64,000 nucleotides of DNA from Aulostomus chinensis (GCA_037954235.1 JBBMOA010000019.1:11003805-11067804), one strand, 5' to 3'; positions 23,083 to 38,000 are shown, counted from the stretch's first letter. Notes: a model not told the origin generated them from the letters alone. Translations and numbers: made by a program.

Positions 23083-26000
23083 CTACTTCATCCCTCGTCG
23101 GAGCATTTGATTTGCTGCAATGAGCATAACGCTGATGATAAATGCAATGGCGAAGGCACAAATCAGGCTTTTACGCACACATGTATGTTTTTCCTGTAGT
23201 GTTGGGCTTGCTGTGGAAAGATGCAGAAAACCCATTAGCACACCGCATTCTCTTAAAAGTTTAAAAAAGTGCTCAGGCAGTGTGTGTGTTTATGTGTGTT
23301 TGTGGTGACATACTATCAATGGCCACATGGGACTCTGGACTGTTGAGGTGGTTCTCCTCGGTCATGATGATGTTCTCGATGTCTTTCATCGTGAGGTGGT
23401 CACGGAACGTGTCGTACAGCAGTCTCTTGAGCTCATCCACAGTCAGCTTCTGCATGTCACACTGAGGGGACAGAAAAACGCCAAGAAAAGGTTTCATTTG
23501 CAGAGAATAAACTGCAGTCTCAGCGCCCATCAGTGACGCACGCAACCTGCACATCAGCAAAAAATAGTGGAAGTAAATTCTGATCTATGGGCACATTTTT
23601 GTTTCCTCATTTATTCAAAATTGGCATGATTTTTATGAAATATTCTGATTCATAAATCCCCCGCGCTCGCAAGGTACACAACGGATGTTAGGAGCGAGGA
23701 ATTATAAACAGCCATCAGGCTTTGCTTCCTGTCTGCAAGGCAAAACTGACACACACACAAAAATCCTTTAATGTGCACAAATTTATGTGCAAAACATATC
23801 ATGAACGAGGCCCGTTGGTACTGAATGAGTCATGCAGCGGTTCAGAATGTTATCAAATACTAGAAAATGTGTCTTATTTAACTATCTGATTTTTGTTTTT
23901 TTGCGATTAGCTTGATGCAAATCATTTGAAGATACAACAACATGTAAAATCACCACACTACTTATCTGATCTTGTCACTGTGATAACTTTGTTTTTTTCT
24001 GGGTTAAGTCATAGTTTCAGTGATTTGCAGAACAATGTCCGAGCAGAAGTAAGCCTCATCTAAGTTTATTTCTCAGTATTTGCATTTACGGAAAGGAAAA
24101 TTTCAGTTTTACCTTTCAGAAATGACCAAATCATTTGTCATCCAAATGGTTCTGGAAGACTTTAAGTGGTTTTATGTCTTGGATATGCATTTTAGTCTGT
24201 TTTTGCAGAGAGTTGCATGAATAGTAGGGGTCAAAGGGCAAAATGTTCCATTTTGCATTGTGATTTTACATGCAACAATAGAGAAACCTCAAAAAATAAT
24301 TCACTTTGAAGAATCATATCAATATGATGGGGAAGATGATTTACCTTCCAAAACACAGAGTCAAAGTCCGCTCCGTGGAACTTATCAGGCATTCCAGCTG
24401 CTGAGAGTTTTGGACCAAGTAATGTGACAAACTCTTCAAAGCCAACTTGACCGTCACCTGACAAAACAGAGAGAAAAGCGCCCGTCCTGTCACTTTACGT
24501 GTGCTGATGTGCGGAATTACGTGTAGTGAGGGAGACGCTTACCATCCGTATCAAGTCTCTGGATGATCACCTCCAGCTCCACCTCATTGGGCATGTAGCC
24601 CAGAGAACGCATGGCCATGCCTAACTCCTGCTTCGAGATGAAGCCGTTCCCATCACGGTCAAAGACTTTGAAAGCCTCGCGAATCTCTGTAGGACAGACA
24701 AACATAAAGGTTTTGAAAGAATGGAGAGACGGGGGAGGGGGGGGGGCACAGAACAGCAAACACATTTATATAGATTTACCACTTGCAGTGTAGCTGCTTC
24801 ACTTGCTCAGTTTTTGATTGATTAGTTCCACCACGGTCCTCATAGTAAGTACTTTTTAAAAAAATTTTTAAAGCAGTTTTGACACGTATGTGTGTTGAAT
24901 TGCACTAATACTCTGAAATACATGCAGTGGATCCTACATTTTTCACAGTCTCAGGAAAACTCACGATCTAATTTGAACATTCTCAGAATTTGCGCTCACA
25001 TGACTAAAATAATAATTAAAGTAGAAGTAATTCAGAGTGAGCGAAAGCTTGTTCTTTAAAAACGATACTCCACCCAAAAATTGTATTTTGCCTTTGATGG
25101 ATGGTGCTTCAAAAAAAAAAAAGAACTTTGCGCGCTTGTGATATTTGAAATTACTTGAAAAGAAAAATACACTTTTTGGGTGAAGTATTCCTTTAAAGCT
25201 GGAGGGGGAATGAGTGGGCCCTCGCACCCCCCAAGTGTGTTGGAGTGTGAGTCTGTTCTGTGGAGCGGGAGGAGGGTGAAAGCTGACCATATTTGGATTC
25301 TGCTTGAAGGAGCCAACTAATGTGGATCCAACCAAATGGACCCACTCGGAGGAGCACATCAACATGTAAAACACATGTCGCTACCAGGTGGTAGGCTAAT
25401 TTCCCCATGAATCTGATGGCTTCTCCCTTGTCCTGCACTACAGTCCTCTCCCAAGTTTGGGTGAAATCTGGCCTCACAGTTTAAAGTTTAATCTTGTAGA
25501 CAAACAAACTAACATCGCCACTGGGAACACGACCTGGTGGAGCTAATGAAGTATCAGGGATGGAGGCTGTTTGCGTATAGAAAGCTGTATTTGAGGTTCC
25601 TGAGTTGCATAAGAAACAGGCAGAAAAGGAAATGTTCCCTTCTCACAGTAGTAATTAGCTCAAATGTGGCTCCCCAGTTTACAGGAACATCTGTTCCGTT
25701 TATTAAACTCCCGTACAAAGTATCAAACGGCCATGAGCGCTGTCGGTTGTGACAGGAGGTAGTGAGCAGGTTGACGTGTCATTCTTTTCGCCCAATTTTT
25801 TGGTAGCTAATCCATAAACATTGGCGTTTGGCTCCCCTCCTCACCCCTGCATCACAATATTCTGTTTGAAGTGGTAAAAAGAGCAGTTGCACATCAAAAG
25901 CAAAGGCGGCGCTTCTTTTTGATGTAGACCCTCAAATATGCAAGACTCTTCAACGCTCGCTCAACAGTCCTGTTTCCATCAGACGCGCCAATCACACAGC

Positions 26001-29000
26001 AACACAGGACACGAGGTTATTACAGTGTGCACGTGATATCTGCATGAAAAAACCTGTTGAAGACATTGATGAACAGTCTTGCTGCTAAAACATCTTAGAT
26101 CGATTTTGTTGCATGCACTCATATATGTCAATTGCTGTGTTGCATCACACACACACACACAAAATGCAAATTTAATATAACCATTACAATTCGGATGCAA
26201 ATTCATAGCTGACCATCTATCTTGTGCGCATCTATGATACATGACATCAACAAGTGACCCTGCGGCGTCCGTCTGTAGCTCTGTGGGACGGTGGAAGGTG
26301 TGTAATCATCTAAGTCCTCTCAGACAACTGACACCGTGTGTAAACTAGCCCAACGTATCAGACGCAATGTATTTGTCTACATTACAGCGGTGCTGGAGCT
26401 TCCTTCTCTTCCTCCAGCACCACCCTCGAGTCAATGTCGTGACCTCTGGTGTCACTGACAAGTAATGAATTCACTGAGCCAGCTGAGCGGCGGCTGGACT
26501 ACTGATTCTTTAACACACTGAATATTTAAAGTCTACAACTTCAACCACAAAGAGCTTTAAGAATGTCTTTAATTCACTGTAAAGGCAGAGTCTGTTGTAA
26601 CCTCTCGTCCAGTTTTGCATGTATGATTGTTTTCTTGACATGGATCATAAATGTCTGTTTTATTTCCAGACTCCAGTTAAGTAGACAAGAGGAACTGCTG
26701 TGTTGTGATGGTTCACGTGTGCAGACATCAACCTGCCAAACTCTGAAACTGATCTTTCATCTTTTCATGTAATAACTCATTAATATACTCTGTCCCCACT
26801 CTTGAATAACAACATCTTGATGATTCCTTAAAGACACGATGACGCTGAAGAATTAATTTGTATATTTGTTTAAACACTACATGCCTTGACGGGATGTCTT
26901 CAAATTTTGCACGTCCACTTGGACTCAAGGTCAAAGGTCAAGGTTGTGCAGTGACAGATACACTGCAGAAGCAAACATTTGAAAAGCGCTGGGATAGGCT
27001 ACAGCCCCCCCCCCCCCCCCCCCCCACGACACTGAACAGGATAAGCAGAAGAAAATAAATGGATGGATGGATGGACATCCTAATGGCCTAAACTTCACAG
27101 ATTGACATGGGCTTGTTTCTCTTTTCTTAGTTCACTTTTTAAGTTTAGGGCAGCACGGTGGTGCAGTGGTCAGCACTGTCACCTCACAGAAAGAAGGTTC
27201 CTGGTTCGAGGCCTGGCTCCAGCTCAGGATCTTTCTGTGTGAGTCTCCATGTTCTCCCTGTTCCTGTGTGGGTTCTCTCTGGTACTCCAGCTTCCTCCAC
27301 AGTCCAAAGACATCAAGAGGGGACGAGGCTGATTGATACTCTAAATTGACCGTAGGTGTGACTGTGAGTGTGAATGGTTGTCTGTCTCTATGTGTTGGCC
27401 CTGAGATGGACTGGTGACCTGTCCAGGATGAACCCTGCCTCTTGCCCCTAACCGCTGGGATAGGCTCCAGCCCCCCCACGACCCTTAATAGGAATAAGCG
27501 GAGGAAAATGGAGGGATGGATGGACTTTTTTAGTATAATTATTATTTTACTAGCTTTTTAGAAATAGAGACCTATTTGCCTGAAAGAAATAAAGCTATTG
27601 TCTATTGCCAACTATTGCTTTTCATTGTTTAATTTGAATAGAAAATAAATGAATTAACTGAATATATCCTTCCATCCATCCATTTTCTATCCCGCTTATC
27701 TGTTAAGGGTCATGGGGGAGGGGAGGGGGCTGGAGCCTATCCCAGCTGACGTCGGGTGAGAGGCAGGGTTCACCCTGGACGGGTTGCCAGGGGAAGTGAA
27801 GATCAAACCAGCAACCCTTAGGTTGCTAGACAGCCACTCAACCTTTGAGCCATGCTGCCCCCCCTAACCGGTATAAACAACTAAAAAAAAAGTTAAATTT
27901 GAAATTCATATGTTTACAGCTGATGTCTGTGCATCTGACGTTTATTTGGCAACCTGTCACTGAGATAATTCGCTCTGGGCCCATACTTGTAGAGTTCATT
28001 CATACGGGACGGCAGAATCTGGAGTGATCTGGAGTATTTGACACCTTGAATGCAGCAGTCAGTCAATATTACCTCCATGTAGTTTCAGGAGTTATTGGAC
28101 AATACATCACTGGTACGGCTCCTGTTTATCCTGATATAACGTAAATAAATGTTTGAAACTGTGAATGTTTCTTTTGCAGAGAATCACAAAGCATACATTA
28201 AGTGCTGGCAAACGCTCAAGCCAAACCCAAACACACGTGGGTGACATGCACACATAAATGTGAAAAAGGGAAACAGCGTTCTGTTAAAAATTGGACTTAT
28301 TTTCCAAGCTGCATCCAGCAAAAGTAGCTTTTGTTCCACTGTGAGTCCTTGATCAGATAATCTGAATAACCTTGCTCTGCTGTGAGGGTGCAACGCAGGG
28401 TTATCTAAAGCTACGGCCCGGCGAAGAAAATCCCTCTCCTGTATGTGTTCAAGGGAATTTATTAAAAGAAATCACCACCAACCCCTCAAACAACTTCACC
28501 ATTCACGATTAATTCAGATGAAGCAGCAGCCTCGACGTTTCACTATTAATTCCGGAGGGATGAGGACGACAATTTCAGAGCTTTCACAGAAACACCAGCT
28601 CATCAGTTACTGTCAGCCATAAGGTTCCGTCCAGGTCACTGACAATGCGGTGACTCAATGTTATTACAGTTGGCTGCTGATTACAGATGCGAGCCTGCGT
28701 GCTATGAGGTAATAGAGTCCAACCCTACGTGCCACTCAAAGTCACATCTTCCACTAAAGTTCTGTCGTGTTGCTCCTCCAACAATCAAATCCTCCTCATC
28801 GAATTTTATACTATAATTCACAGCAGTGTTAGTCGTAGTCGCTACTTTTATGCCTTCACGCCGGTGTCAGTCGTGTGCTGTAGACGTAAAGATGCGGGCG
28901 TGTACGTCTGTGCCATTTATGCAATATCTCAAAAATGCCTTCTCAGTTTTTGCCACAAATGTCCACTGGGACTCAAAAAGGAACTGACAGGATATTGGTT

Positions 29001-32000
29001 GTTAAAGGTCAAAGGTAAAGGTCACTGTCACCTCATATATTCAGAAGGAATGCCTTAAGGGGAATTTCTTCATATACTTTAGGACTGTGTGTGTGAGACT
29101 TGTGTCAAATGTCCTTGTTAGTTTTCATCGTGACATGTTTCTATTTTTTTTCTTGAGTTTTAGTTAACAAAAAGTGAGAGTTTGGGTTTTTTTTTTAGTC
29201 TTGATCAAATAAAATCACAGCTATTTTAGTCCAACGATGAAAACTGATCTCGATTCCTTTGTGGTGAGTTTTAATGCGACTCTTTAGGATTCTTGGGCTG
29301 CTGTTATTGGTTCAGTTTTCATCTAAAATACATTTTGGTTTTAGTCCCATTTTAGCAGGAACTGTATTTTGAGAGTTGGAGGGTGAAAAAGTTTTGGAAT
29401 CCCTTGTGTATTAATATCATTAATATTCAAATACGGAACTCAGTTGAAATCAGGAGCCAAAGATCTGACTGAATGTCGACGTAATGGAAGCAAACAAAAT
29501 GTAGTTTCATCTACTTGTCGTTAGGAACCTGATTATCCCTCTGCATTTATTAATAAAATAAATTCAATGGTTTTGTGTGATTCAGTCCTACAACAGCTGC
29601 GCATAACTGAACACTGGTTTATAGGTGATCGAACAAATGCTGATGAGGCCACGAGTGCCTGGTTACCAAACCTATTTAGTGAATAATCACACGCACGTTT
29701 ACGTCCTGGTGATGCGTGCGGCATCATTTTGACAAAGGTTCAGGCTTTTTACTTTACAAGAGTTCAATACGTTTTGATGAAATGTTTCCCACTCACGGCA
29801 CCTTTTGTTATAAATGTGAAAAAAAAGTGCTGGATCACTCAGGGCAAAATAGAAAAGTTAACTGTGTAAAATCGTATTAAATTAAACCTCATTTAGGTTT
29901 ACTGAAACACAATTGACACAACCAATTCATCAAGGTTTGCCAGGCAAGAGAAAAATGAAATATTGACAGACAATGTTATGGCTGCCAACAGAATTATGAT
30001 GCTGATTGTTTTCTGGAGCGCAAACAGGATTTGCGATGTTTATTTATTCACCAATGCGGAGGTGCTTATTTTAGGTTATTTGACCTGCTGTCACCTTAAC
30101 AGCTTTCATGTCTGACATTCATCATTTCGGTAATAAAGATGTCCTCCTCAGTCTCAGCTCGGGGTTTTACATGCTGGCCCAGACTCAAACCTCCCCTGTG
30201 AGGATCTGGAAGCTTCTCCTGGGAGCTTTGCTTTGTGTTATTTGTCCTTTTTAAAAAGTTTTTTCCAACATCAGACACAGAAATATGTCAACCCTGAGAT
30301 CTGAACCCAGCACTTGAAAGTCCTCTGACCTTCTAAATGAGATAAAACTGATCCTCCTGACCTTTCTGACCAAAACAGAGTGATTCATACTGCTTGTTGT
30401 CGAGTGGTCCATGATGAACGCTGATGCCAAGAAGCCCACTGTTGTATGCTGGCAGAATGTCAGTGGTGCTGGTGGGGGCCGGGAGAGTCTAGCGCTCTCA
30501 CCAAATATTGAGGGGAAATCTCCCATAATGGATTTCATCCAAGAGAGCAGCACGAGAGCAACATGACTTTTTGGAGAAAAATGAAGCTGTTGAACATTGC
30601 TCACATATCCTAGACATCAAATTTGCATTTAAAGGACGCTAAAAGTTAATTTGGCGGACATCAACAAGCAAACAAACAAACGAAAAAGCTCAGCACCACT
30701 TTAACTGCTCCACCCCTTCTTTTCTCAGAGTGGTATGCTCCATCTCCCTAATCATTAATAAAATTTAACAGAAACCATTTTCACAAGGCAGACAAACGCC
30801 TGAGCATCAGTCTGTCCTGAAACAACTTGTGCATCCTTATTCACAGATGCACAGATTATACTCAGAACACAAGCTAAACAGTGCTTAACTCCGTTTCAGG
30901 CAAAATATGTCAACAACCGGAGGTAAGTTAACATTTTTAAATGTATGGTTCCCTTGTGTCAGTTTTTTTGTTTAACACAAGCTTCATATATCTTAATATT
31001 TCGTTCCACTGGATGGAGCACATCAATAAATACCACACGTTCCTTAAAACAGCAGCTGCTAACAAGTGGCTTAAACAACCAAACAATGTCATCCTTGAGT
31101 TAAGACCTGTCACAACCATTCACCACGTCCCCATGACCATGACTTCACCTTCAGTCATGACATCATACAGGACTAATTGATGGTGATAATACAGGCGGGA
31201 GGTAGATGAAGATGAAGCTTTCACTCTAAAGGAAGTGAACAGAACAGAGTCTCCATCGTCAAAGAGGATGACGAGGAGGGCGCGCGACACTCGTCACGAC
31301 TGGTCTGAAAATAGCCTCTGTGTTATTAAGTTCTAGTTCAAGATGTCTCATATCAGATGACAACTCAGATGTCGCCTATTCAGATTCCTTTGTCTTATGT
31401 CTTCAGTAAAAAGGAGAGGCTGGCCTCCATGGGAATTCCATTCAGCTAATCAGAATCACTTGCGTCAGTTAAAGATCCAGAACGCAATTAAGGCATCAGG
31501 TCGATCCCGTTTCTCACAAAATGAACATCTGAACATCTTTGCAGCAGATATCTAGAGACTGAAAAATGTTACGTGCATTGTACATCATTTTTTACATTAA
31601 ACTAAAAAGCAGTCAGCTACCTCACGAGCAGCTCATTTATTCAAGGTATTTACCGCAAATGATTAAGAGGATTTGAGGATAAATCAGCTTGTTTTCATTA
31701 AGTAAGACGCCCCTGGGTGGTCACATTAATAATGGGGTGTTGACATCCATGACATGTTCTCAGGGATAATGGAAAAAAAGCACATGAATCATATTAACCA
31801 GAAGCACAACCCCCCCCCCCCCCCCCCCATAAAAACACTGTACTACTCCACTCAGGCAGTCTCTACAGAACAAAATAGGATTATACATCATACCAGAGGC
31901 TGTGAAAATACAACAGTCTTATTCTGCAGGTGGCAATAAAGGTTGTTATGGAGTAATACTCATATACAAAGTCCTGGTGTAAGTAGCAGTGACAGTCTAA

Positions 32001-35000
32001 CAGTATTTATAGAAGATAGTTGGGTTTTTAATTAGGTAACATTGCAGTCTTTATACTTCTTCCTGGTCCTACACACACAAACACACACACACACACACCT
32101 TTATCCACTGTCATCTGTCTTTAAGAAATGCAGTAAATTAGGTGTGTGTTTATCAAGTGTAAAGACGCAGTTACCATGTTGTGGCTGGCTAGTAATGCAA
32201 GAACTCAGTCAGTCACCGACAACTTGACGAACCATGATGGAAGCTTAGTGCTACTCCAGAACATCTCATCATAATAAATACACACGACCTCTAACGTGGT
32301 CTCATTGAATGCTTATGGAAACCAAGAAGCCAAAATAATAATAGGTTTCAATTGTGAAAGTACATTGTCTTCCAAAAGATCATAAAAGTCTACAAAAATG
32401 ATTTTTTTATGATATGTAAATGCTAAAGTTACAGTCACATAAATTACAATATGAACTTGCTGTGATTTATGATTAATCAATTCATGGAAGTAGATCAGAA
32501 ACCGGTTAGAGTTGCAATGTCTTTTTTTTCAACATGCATTTCCTTTTAAAAAGAGAGGGACATCGATTGAACAGTCCTGCACATCCAAAAGAGATGCCAT
32601 ATCATTTGATTTTGGATTCCTTATTAGAAAAAAACATTATGCATCTGTGTATCTGAAGCTGTTACCAAAAAACTGAACACAGCTTTAAAGGAGGGGAATG
32701 TAAACGAGGATCTGTGTCCCTTGTTGGTCCTGTCAATCGAGAATGAACAGTGGGCTGTGATTTATTTCCCGTCTATTCTATGACCAACGAGATAACAAAA
32801 GACGCACTCGTCCTTTTGAGCAGCTCTTTTCATGGTTGCCAAGGTGAAACTTTCAGGTCATTTCATTCAAATCGGAACCTTCCTGAGAAAATAGGACCAT
32901 TCAAGAGCACCCTCACACCTCATTTCCATGTTTACCTCCGATGCCTTGCCTCTGATTTCCCATAACATACAGACTGAACCCGTACGGGCACATATGGATT
33001 GATGGAAACACCCCTGATTTGCATGAAAGGGTAATTTCTTATCTTTTTGCCACCCATTCATGTGAAATATGCGCTACCAAGATTGCAATAGCCTGTTAGC
33101 TAATTTGCAGCCTGTAAGCTTGTATTTGCTAGCACAATTTTCTCTCTCTTTTTTTAAAAACTTTTTTTTAAACATACTCAATCCAAATTACAGACCAAAA
33201 ATGAAAAGAGGGAAAGGGCAGGATTAATTTCTACAGGAAATGAATGAACTGTATTGGAAGAACTTAAGGACATCCAGCTTTTGTATGTGGACGTAAGGTA
33301 GTCTTCGGGTTATGGACGCGTGTACTGTACCATACTGGAATCCTGTTTACTGCAGCTGAACTTATATGCTTCCTGTCATACTTGAGGCCTTAGATTCTTG
33401 AATTGTTTTGAAGAACAATAGAAGAATAACTTTTATATTTCTGTCCCAGAGCCCTTGTCTTATTGTTGTTTCTTTCTCAAATATTATGTAAATGTGGCTG
33501 TTGTATACAGACACACAAGGGGAAAGTAAGGACGCGATCTCATAATTAATTAACATTTTGTAAGTGACGTCTGTATGGACAGCCACACTTGAAATGCCCA
33601 GACATTTGTCTTTGACCAGGGAGGAGGCGACATCACTCACCTAAATGACTGCAAAGATGACAGCGTGTGTTTGTCAAGTTGTTTCACCTTGTTGTTTGTG
33701 ATGATAATATCAAAAGAGACAATGAACAGAGATAATATTTTGATTTGCTCTTTAAGGGTGTGACCACATTCAAGATTAGTCAGAGCATGAAGGGCAAGTG
33801 CAACGCATTCACTATTTAATATCCCTGACAGCTGCGATAAAGTGAAACACACTCATATACTTTTACAATGTTTCTGTATAAACTCTGTAAGGACAAAAGG
33901 GGACATGTTTGCATACAAAGTGGACCTGGTAGACCTTTTATACTCCACAACAATGTCTGCCATTTGGGATCCTCCTGCTGGCTGTGATCTGTAAATACGT
34001 CTCACACCCTGAGTCAGGCACCGAGCGGCAATACAAACTAGACGAGACCTCACAGAATGCAACTGCTCAGCCGTAAAATGAAAGTCTTATCAGTTTCAAC
34101 ATGTGCAGTTAAAATGTCTGTCAGTGTACCATTTGTTATGCCTCCGTGCTGGCAACAGACCAGAGGCATTAGGATTTTGGGATAGCCTTCTCTCCTGTTC
34201 TTGTTCATGCAATATCTCTGGAAGGATATCCTTGAGGGAATTTCTCCAAATTTGCTATGCATGTCCACTGGGACTCAAAGGAGAAATGAAAAGATTTTGG
34301 TGGTTAAATGTCAAAGTCATCATACATGAACGTAATATTTCTAGAATCCCTTCAGGGAACTTGTCCGAAATTTCCCCATAAGTCCACTGGGACTCAAGGA
34401 TGAGCTTCAAAGGTCATTGTCACCCCAAATGAACGAGGTATCTCAGAAACGCTTTGGGCATTTTTTTTTTCCAAATATAGTACAATCATCCACTGGGATT
34501 TAAGGATGGCCTGAAAAGATGTTCAAAGGTCAGGTCACTGTGACAGGCTCTCATCGCAGAGGAAGGCAACTGTGATTCTGTTCATGGTTAAATTGGCATG
34601 AGAAATATTGACAAAAAAAGGGATTATGTATTTTCTTTGACATGAGACACAAAGAAATGGGTTTGATTGCTTTACCTTCAAAATGTGGATGATTAACACG
34701 CAATACAATAACTGTGTGAAATCGATTAATTCGAATTGATTATTCATTTTGAATGCATTTAATAGGCCAATCAAACCCCCAACAGACTGACAGTATAGCT
34801 TTCATCCCTAAATGCACATCCATTTTCCAACATTCAGACTTATCCGTTTAAATCCAAAAGGAAATTTCATTCTCTGATAGTCGGAGTATTATAAATGTTT
34901 TATTCATTTACCTGAGGTGTTATTGCATCACGGCCCACACTTGGCTCCTGACCGTGTTTTTTATATTACACTCATGAAAAGGGGAGACACTTGGCACAGC

Positions 35001-38000
35001 GTCACACCTTCGTAGTCATTAACAAAATTGTGCTTTATGAGTGTTGCTTTTTATACATAATCTTAACAATAATAATCTACCTATAAATATTGGGCTGATG
35101 TGGAGAGGTACTTGAGTCATGGTCGTAGCACTGACAATGTCTGAATTTGAGTTGATAAGACTGTGCTGAGAATGCTAAAACTCAAGAACATGCACTGCTT
35201 TTTTTATTTTTGATGAAGTAAGGGAAATTACTTTGGCAGTGTTTGAATACATATCAGAGTTTATGACAACTACGTGACACGAGGGTGAAGAAAGGAGCAG
35301 GAAGTCTTGGCAGTGACCCTTCCTACCTAGGCAACCATCTGTTCCAAAGACATTCCCTGGAAACTGCAGATTCATGAGGAGCTTTGAGTGCTTGGTCAGC
35401 CTCCTCAAAGACCACCAAGGATAAACTTTCCTCCCTCCATTAAATACAAATTCCTGAAATCCTCACTACTACTGATATATTGCTTGTAATACTAGGAAAT
35501 AAAAAGGACAACCGGCTGGATGTTTTGATCTATTGTGTTACTGTTTGTGTCACTTGAACGCCCTGACACCAATTTGCTCATCAGTTTTACAACTTATTGA
35601 TTTCTATTAATTTGTTGCGGCAGTCTAAAGATAGAAGCTTAAAAAATAACAGTTTTTAATGTGCCAACCTTCAAACCTTTCTGAAAATTTACTTAATAGA
35701 TACGCAAACAAACTTCAGGAACAGGAAATTCTCTTTAAATTTGAGGCAGCTGATCATAGCGCCATCTGGTGACAACAGGTGAGGACATGGATTTTTAACA
35801 GCTGATGTACCCCTGAAGGGTCAACAAGGTGATCAGTTTTTGTTCACAATTTACAGTGACAATTTAATATTTTAACAAGAAACTGTTATAACTGGATTCA
35901 AAAGGGTCAGATTATTTTCAGAACTTCTTGTTTCACGCCAGTCCGGGCCTGACGACATCTACAAGCTGAATTTAAGTTATAGCACCACCTAGTGGATACA
36001 GGATGTAAACCTGATGTAACAGACATTTGATTGTAATCAGAACTACAGTATTGTCCATCCATCCATTTTCCTATTCTTGTTAAGGGTCGCGGGGGGTGGG
36101 GGGGTTGAGGGGGGAGGCTGGAGCCTATCCCAGCGGCTACAGGTGAGAGGTTGCCAGTCCATCGCAGGGCCAACACATACAGACAGACAACCATTTGCAC
36201 AACCTACGGTCAGTTTAGAGTATCAATCAGCCTAGTCCCCAATTACATGTCTTTGGACTGTAGGAGGAAGCCGGAGTACCAGAGAGAACCCACACAGGAA
36301 CAGGGAGAACATGCAGACTCCACACAGAAAGATCCCATGCCCGAGCCAGGACTCGAACCCGGAACCTTCTTGCTGTGAGGCGACAGTGCTAACCATCGCA
36401 CCACCATGCCGCCTGCTTAAGTATTGTCTTCACTTGATTTACAGCAACATATTATAGTCATTGTGTGTTTCCTTGGGCCATCTAGTGGACACAGGAAGTG
36501 ATATTTACACCATGTTGCAGCACAAGTCTGCTCCTTCATGCAAAGTCCAATACGACCAGGATTCAACTCTCTCTGTCTCTGCAGAAAAGACACACACAGT
36601 GATGAACGTGGGAGGCGCGGGGACCCTCTCATCGCTGTTTGCGACTTTAATTAAGGCCTGCACAAAAATGTCAAGAAGTGAAGGTTCATCTTGATGGGGG
36701 TTTGTGTTGGAAATTACATGAAGTGCAAAGAAAATGTGGTTTCTAAGTTCCATTTGGACATCAGTGCAGTTGATACATAATCACTCTCTGCAGTTTTCTC
36801 GAGCTGAAACAGCACTGAACTCTAGAATCCCTGTCCGTGGGGGGACATGTCTCTTCACACAGGACGGTTTTGTCCTTGTGCTTGTTCATGCGGGCTCAGT
36901 CAGCATGTCTCTGAAACTGAGACAAAACTGTTAAAGGTAGATAAGTTTATGAAGGGATGGAATATTGGCGTAGTGATAAATTATGACACCAAGTCTCGGG
37001 TGGAATCCGAAATATTTTCATTGCTTTAATATACAACAGATGTGACTGAATATTTCATTCTGCCTAGTTTTAGCTGGTCAGAAAACACATTTATTTTTAT
37101 GTCATGTTTTTTGGCACAGGCATCGCAAAATGTATTGTGGTTCAGTAAAGAATTTATAGTCTATTTCTTCAACGATTCCAAACACAACCAAACACACAAG
37201 GTGTAAAGATGCGCCAGTAAAAAGCTATTGTCATAAACATGATTAGGGAGGGTAATTACAGGAGTTGAGCAATCAGTGAACTTTGTACAAGCCGTAATTA
37301 CAGATTCAGTGGCTGAAATAATATTTATCTTCAATGGAAAAGGATGGAATTTTCATTCAGCACTATTTATACAACAGCAACATCCATTTGAAAGACGCTG
37401 CAGCTCCAACAATTCTTGATGGAGCAGCAGTAAAAGATAGCTGCATGGCCAGTGGAGAAAGAGGCAGGTTTCTGGTTCAGGCTGAGGTTAATCAGAAACT
37501 CTCTTGCCACCGTCAAGAACCAGGAACAAAGTGCTCCTTAACACACTTAAGTCTGCTGGTGGGGGTGCTCCTGGCCAACAGGAAGCCCCCGGGGCTGCAC
37601 TGAGGCGTGAGGCTGGTGTAGCTGTGCATCATGTGCTCATTTAATCTTCCCAGGTAAATTCATCTGTGGTGGATTTCTCCATTGAATAAAAAGCCCCTGT
37701 TGTTCGAATTCTTGCTCTTTCATGCCCAACCTTTTAATTAAATTTATGTCATCATAGCAGATAGTGGATTTTCAATGTCAAATGAAGCAAGGGCGGGCAG
37801 CGGCGTTCCGGTCTGGACAACCTAAGGAGGGGAAATGGAATTCCTTCCGCATAAAAGACTTTGTGATACCAAATCTGATCTGAGTTCTCTCTTTATTGTA
37901 GTCTGCTGGCTTTGCTCCAAATCACTGCCAGCTGCGCACCATCGTTCTGAAGATTCCCAACATCTTATACCTCGCAATTACAAGAGCAAGTAATACTCCA

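Noticed and set aside
27147..27220. A tRNA gene
   Set aside because: The A-box and B-box-like blocks belong to the head of a SINE-like element; no cloverleaf with proper acceptor and anticodon stems can be drawn.
34136..34556. A CRISPR-like array of regular direct repeats
   Set aside because: The units are long, diverged and homologous across their whole length, in a vertebrate genome; it is an interspersed tandem repeat.
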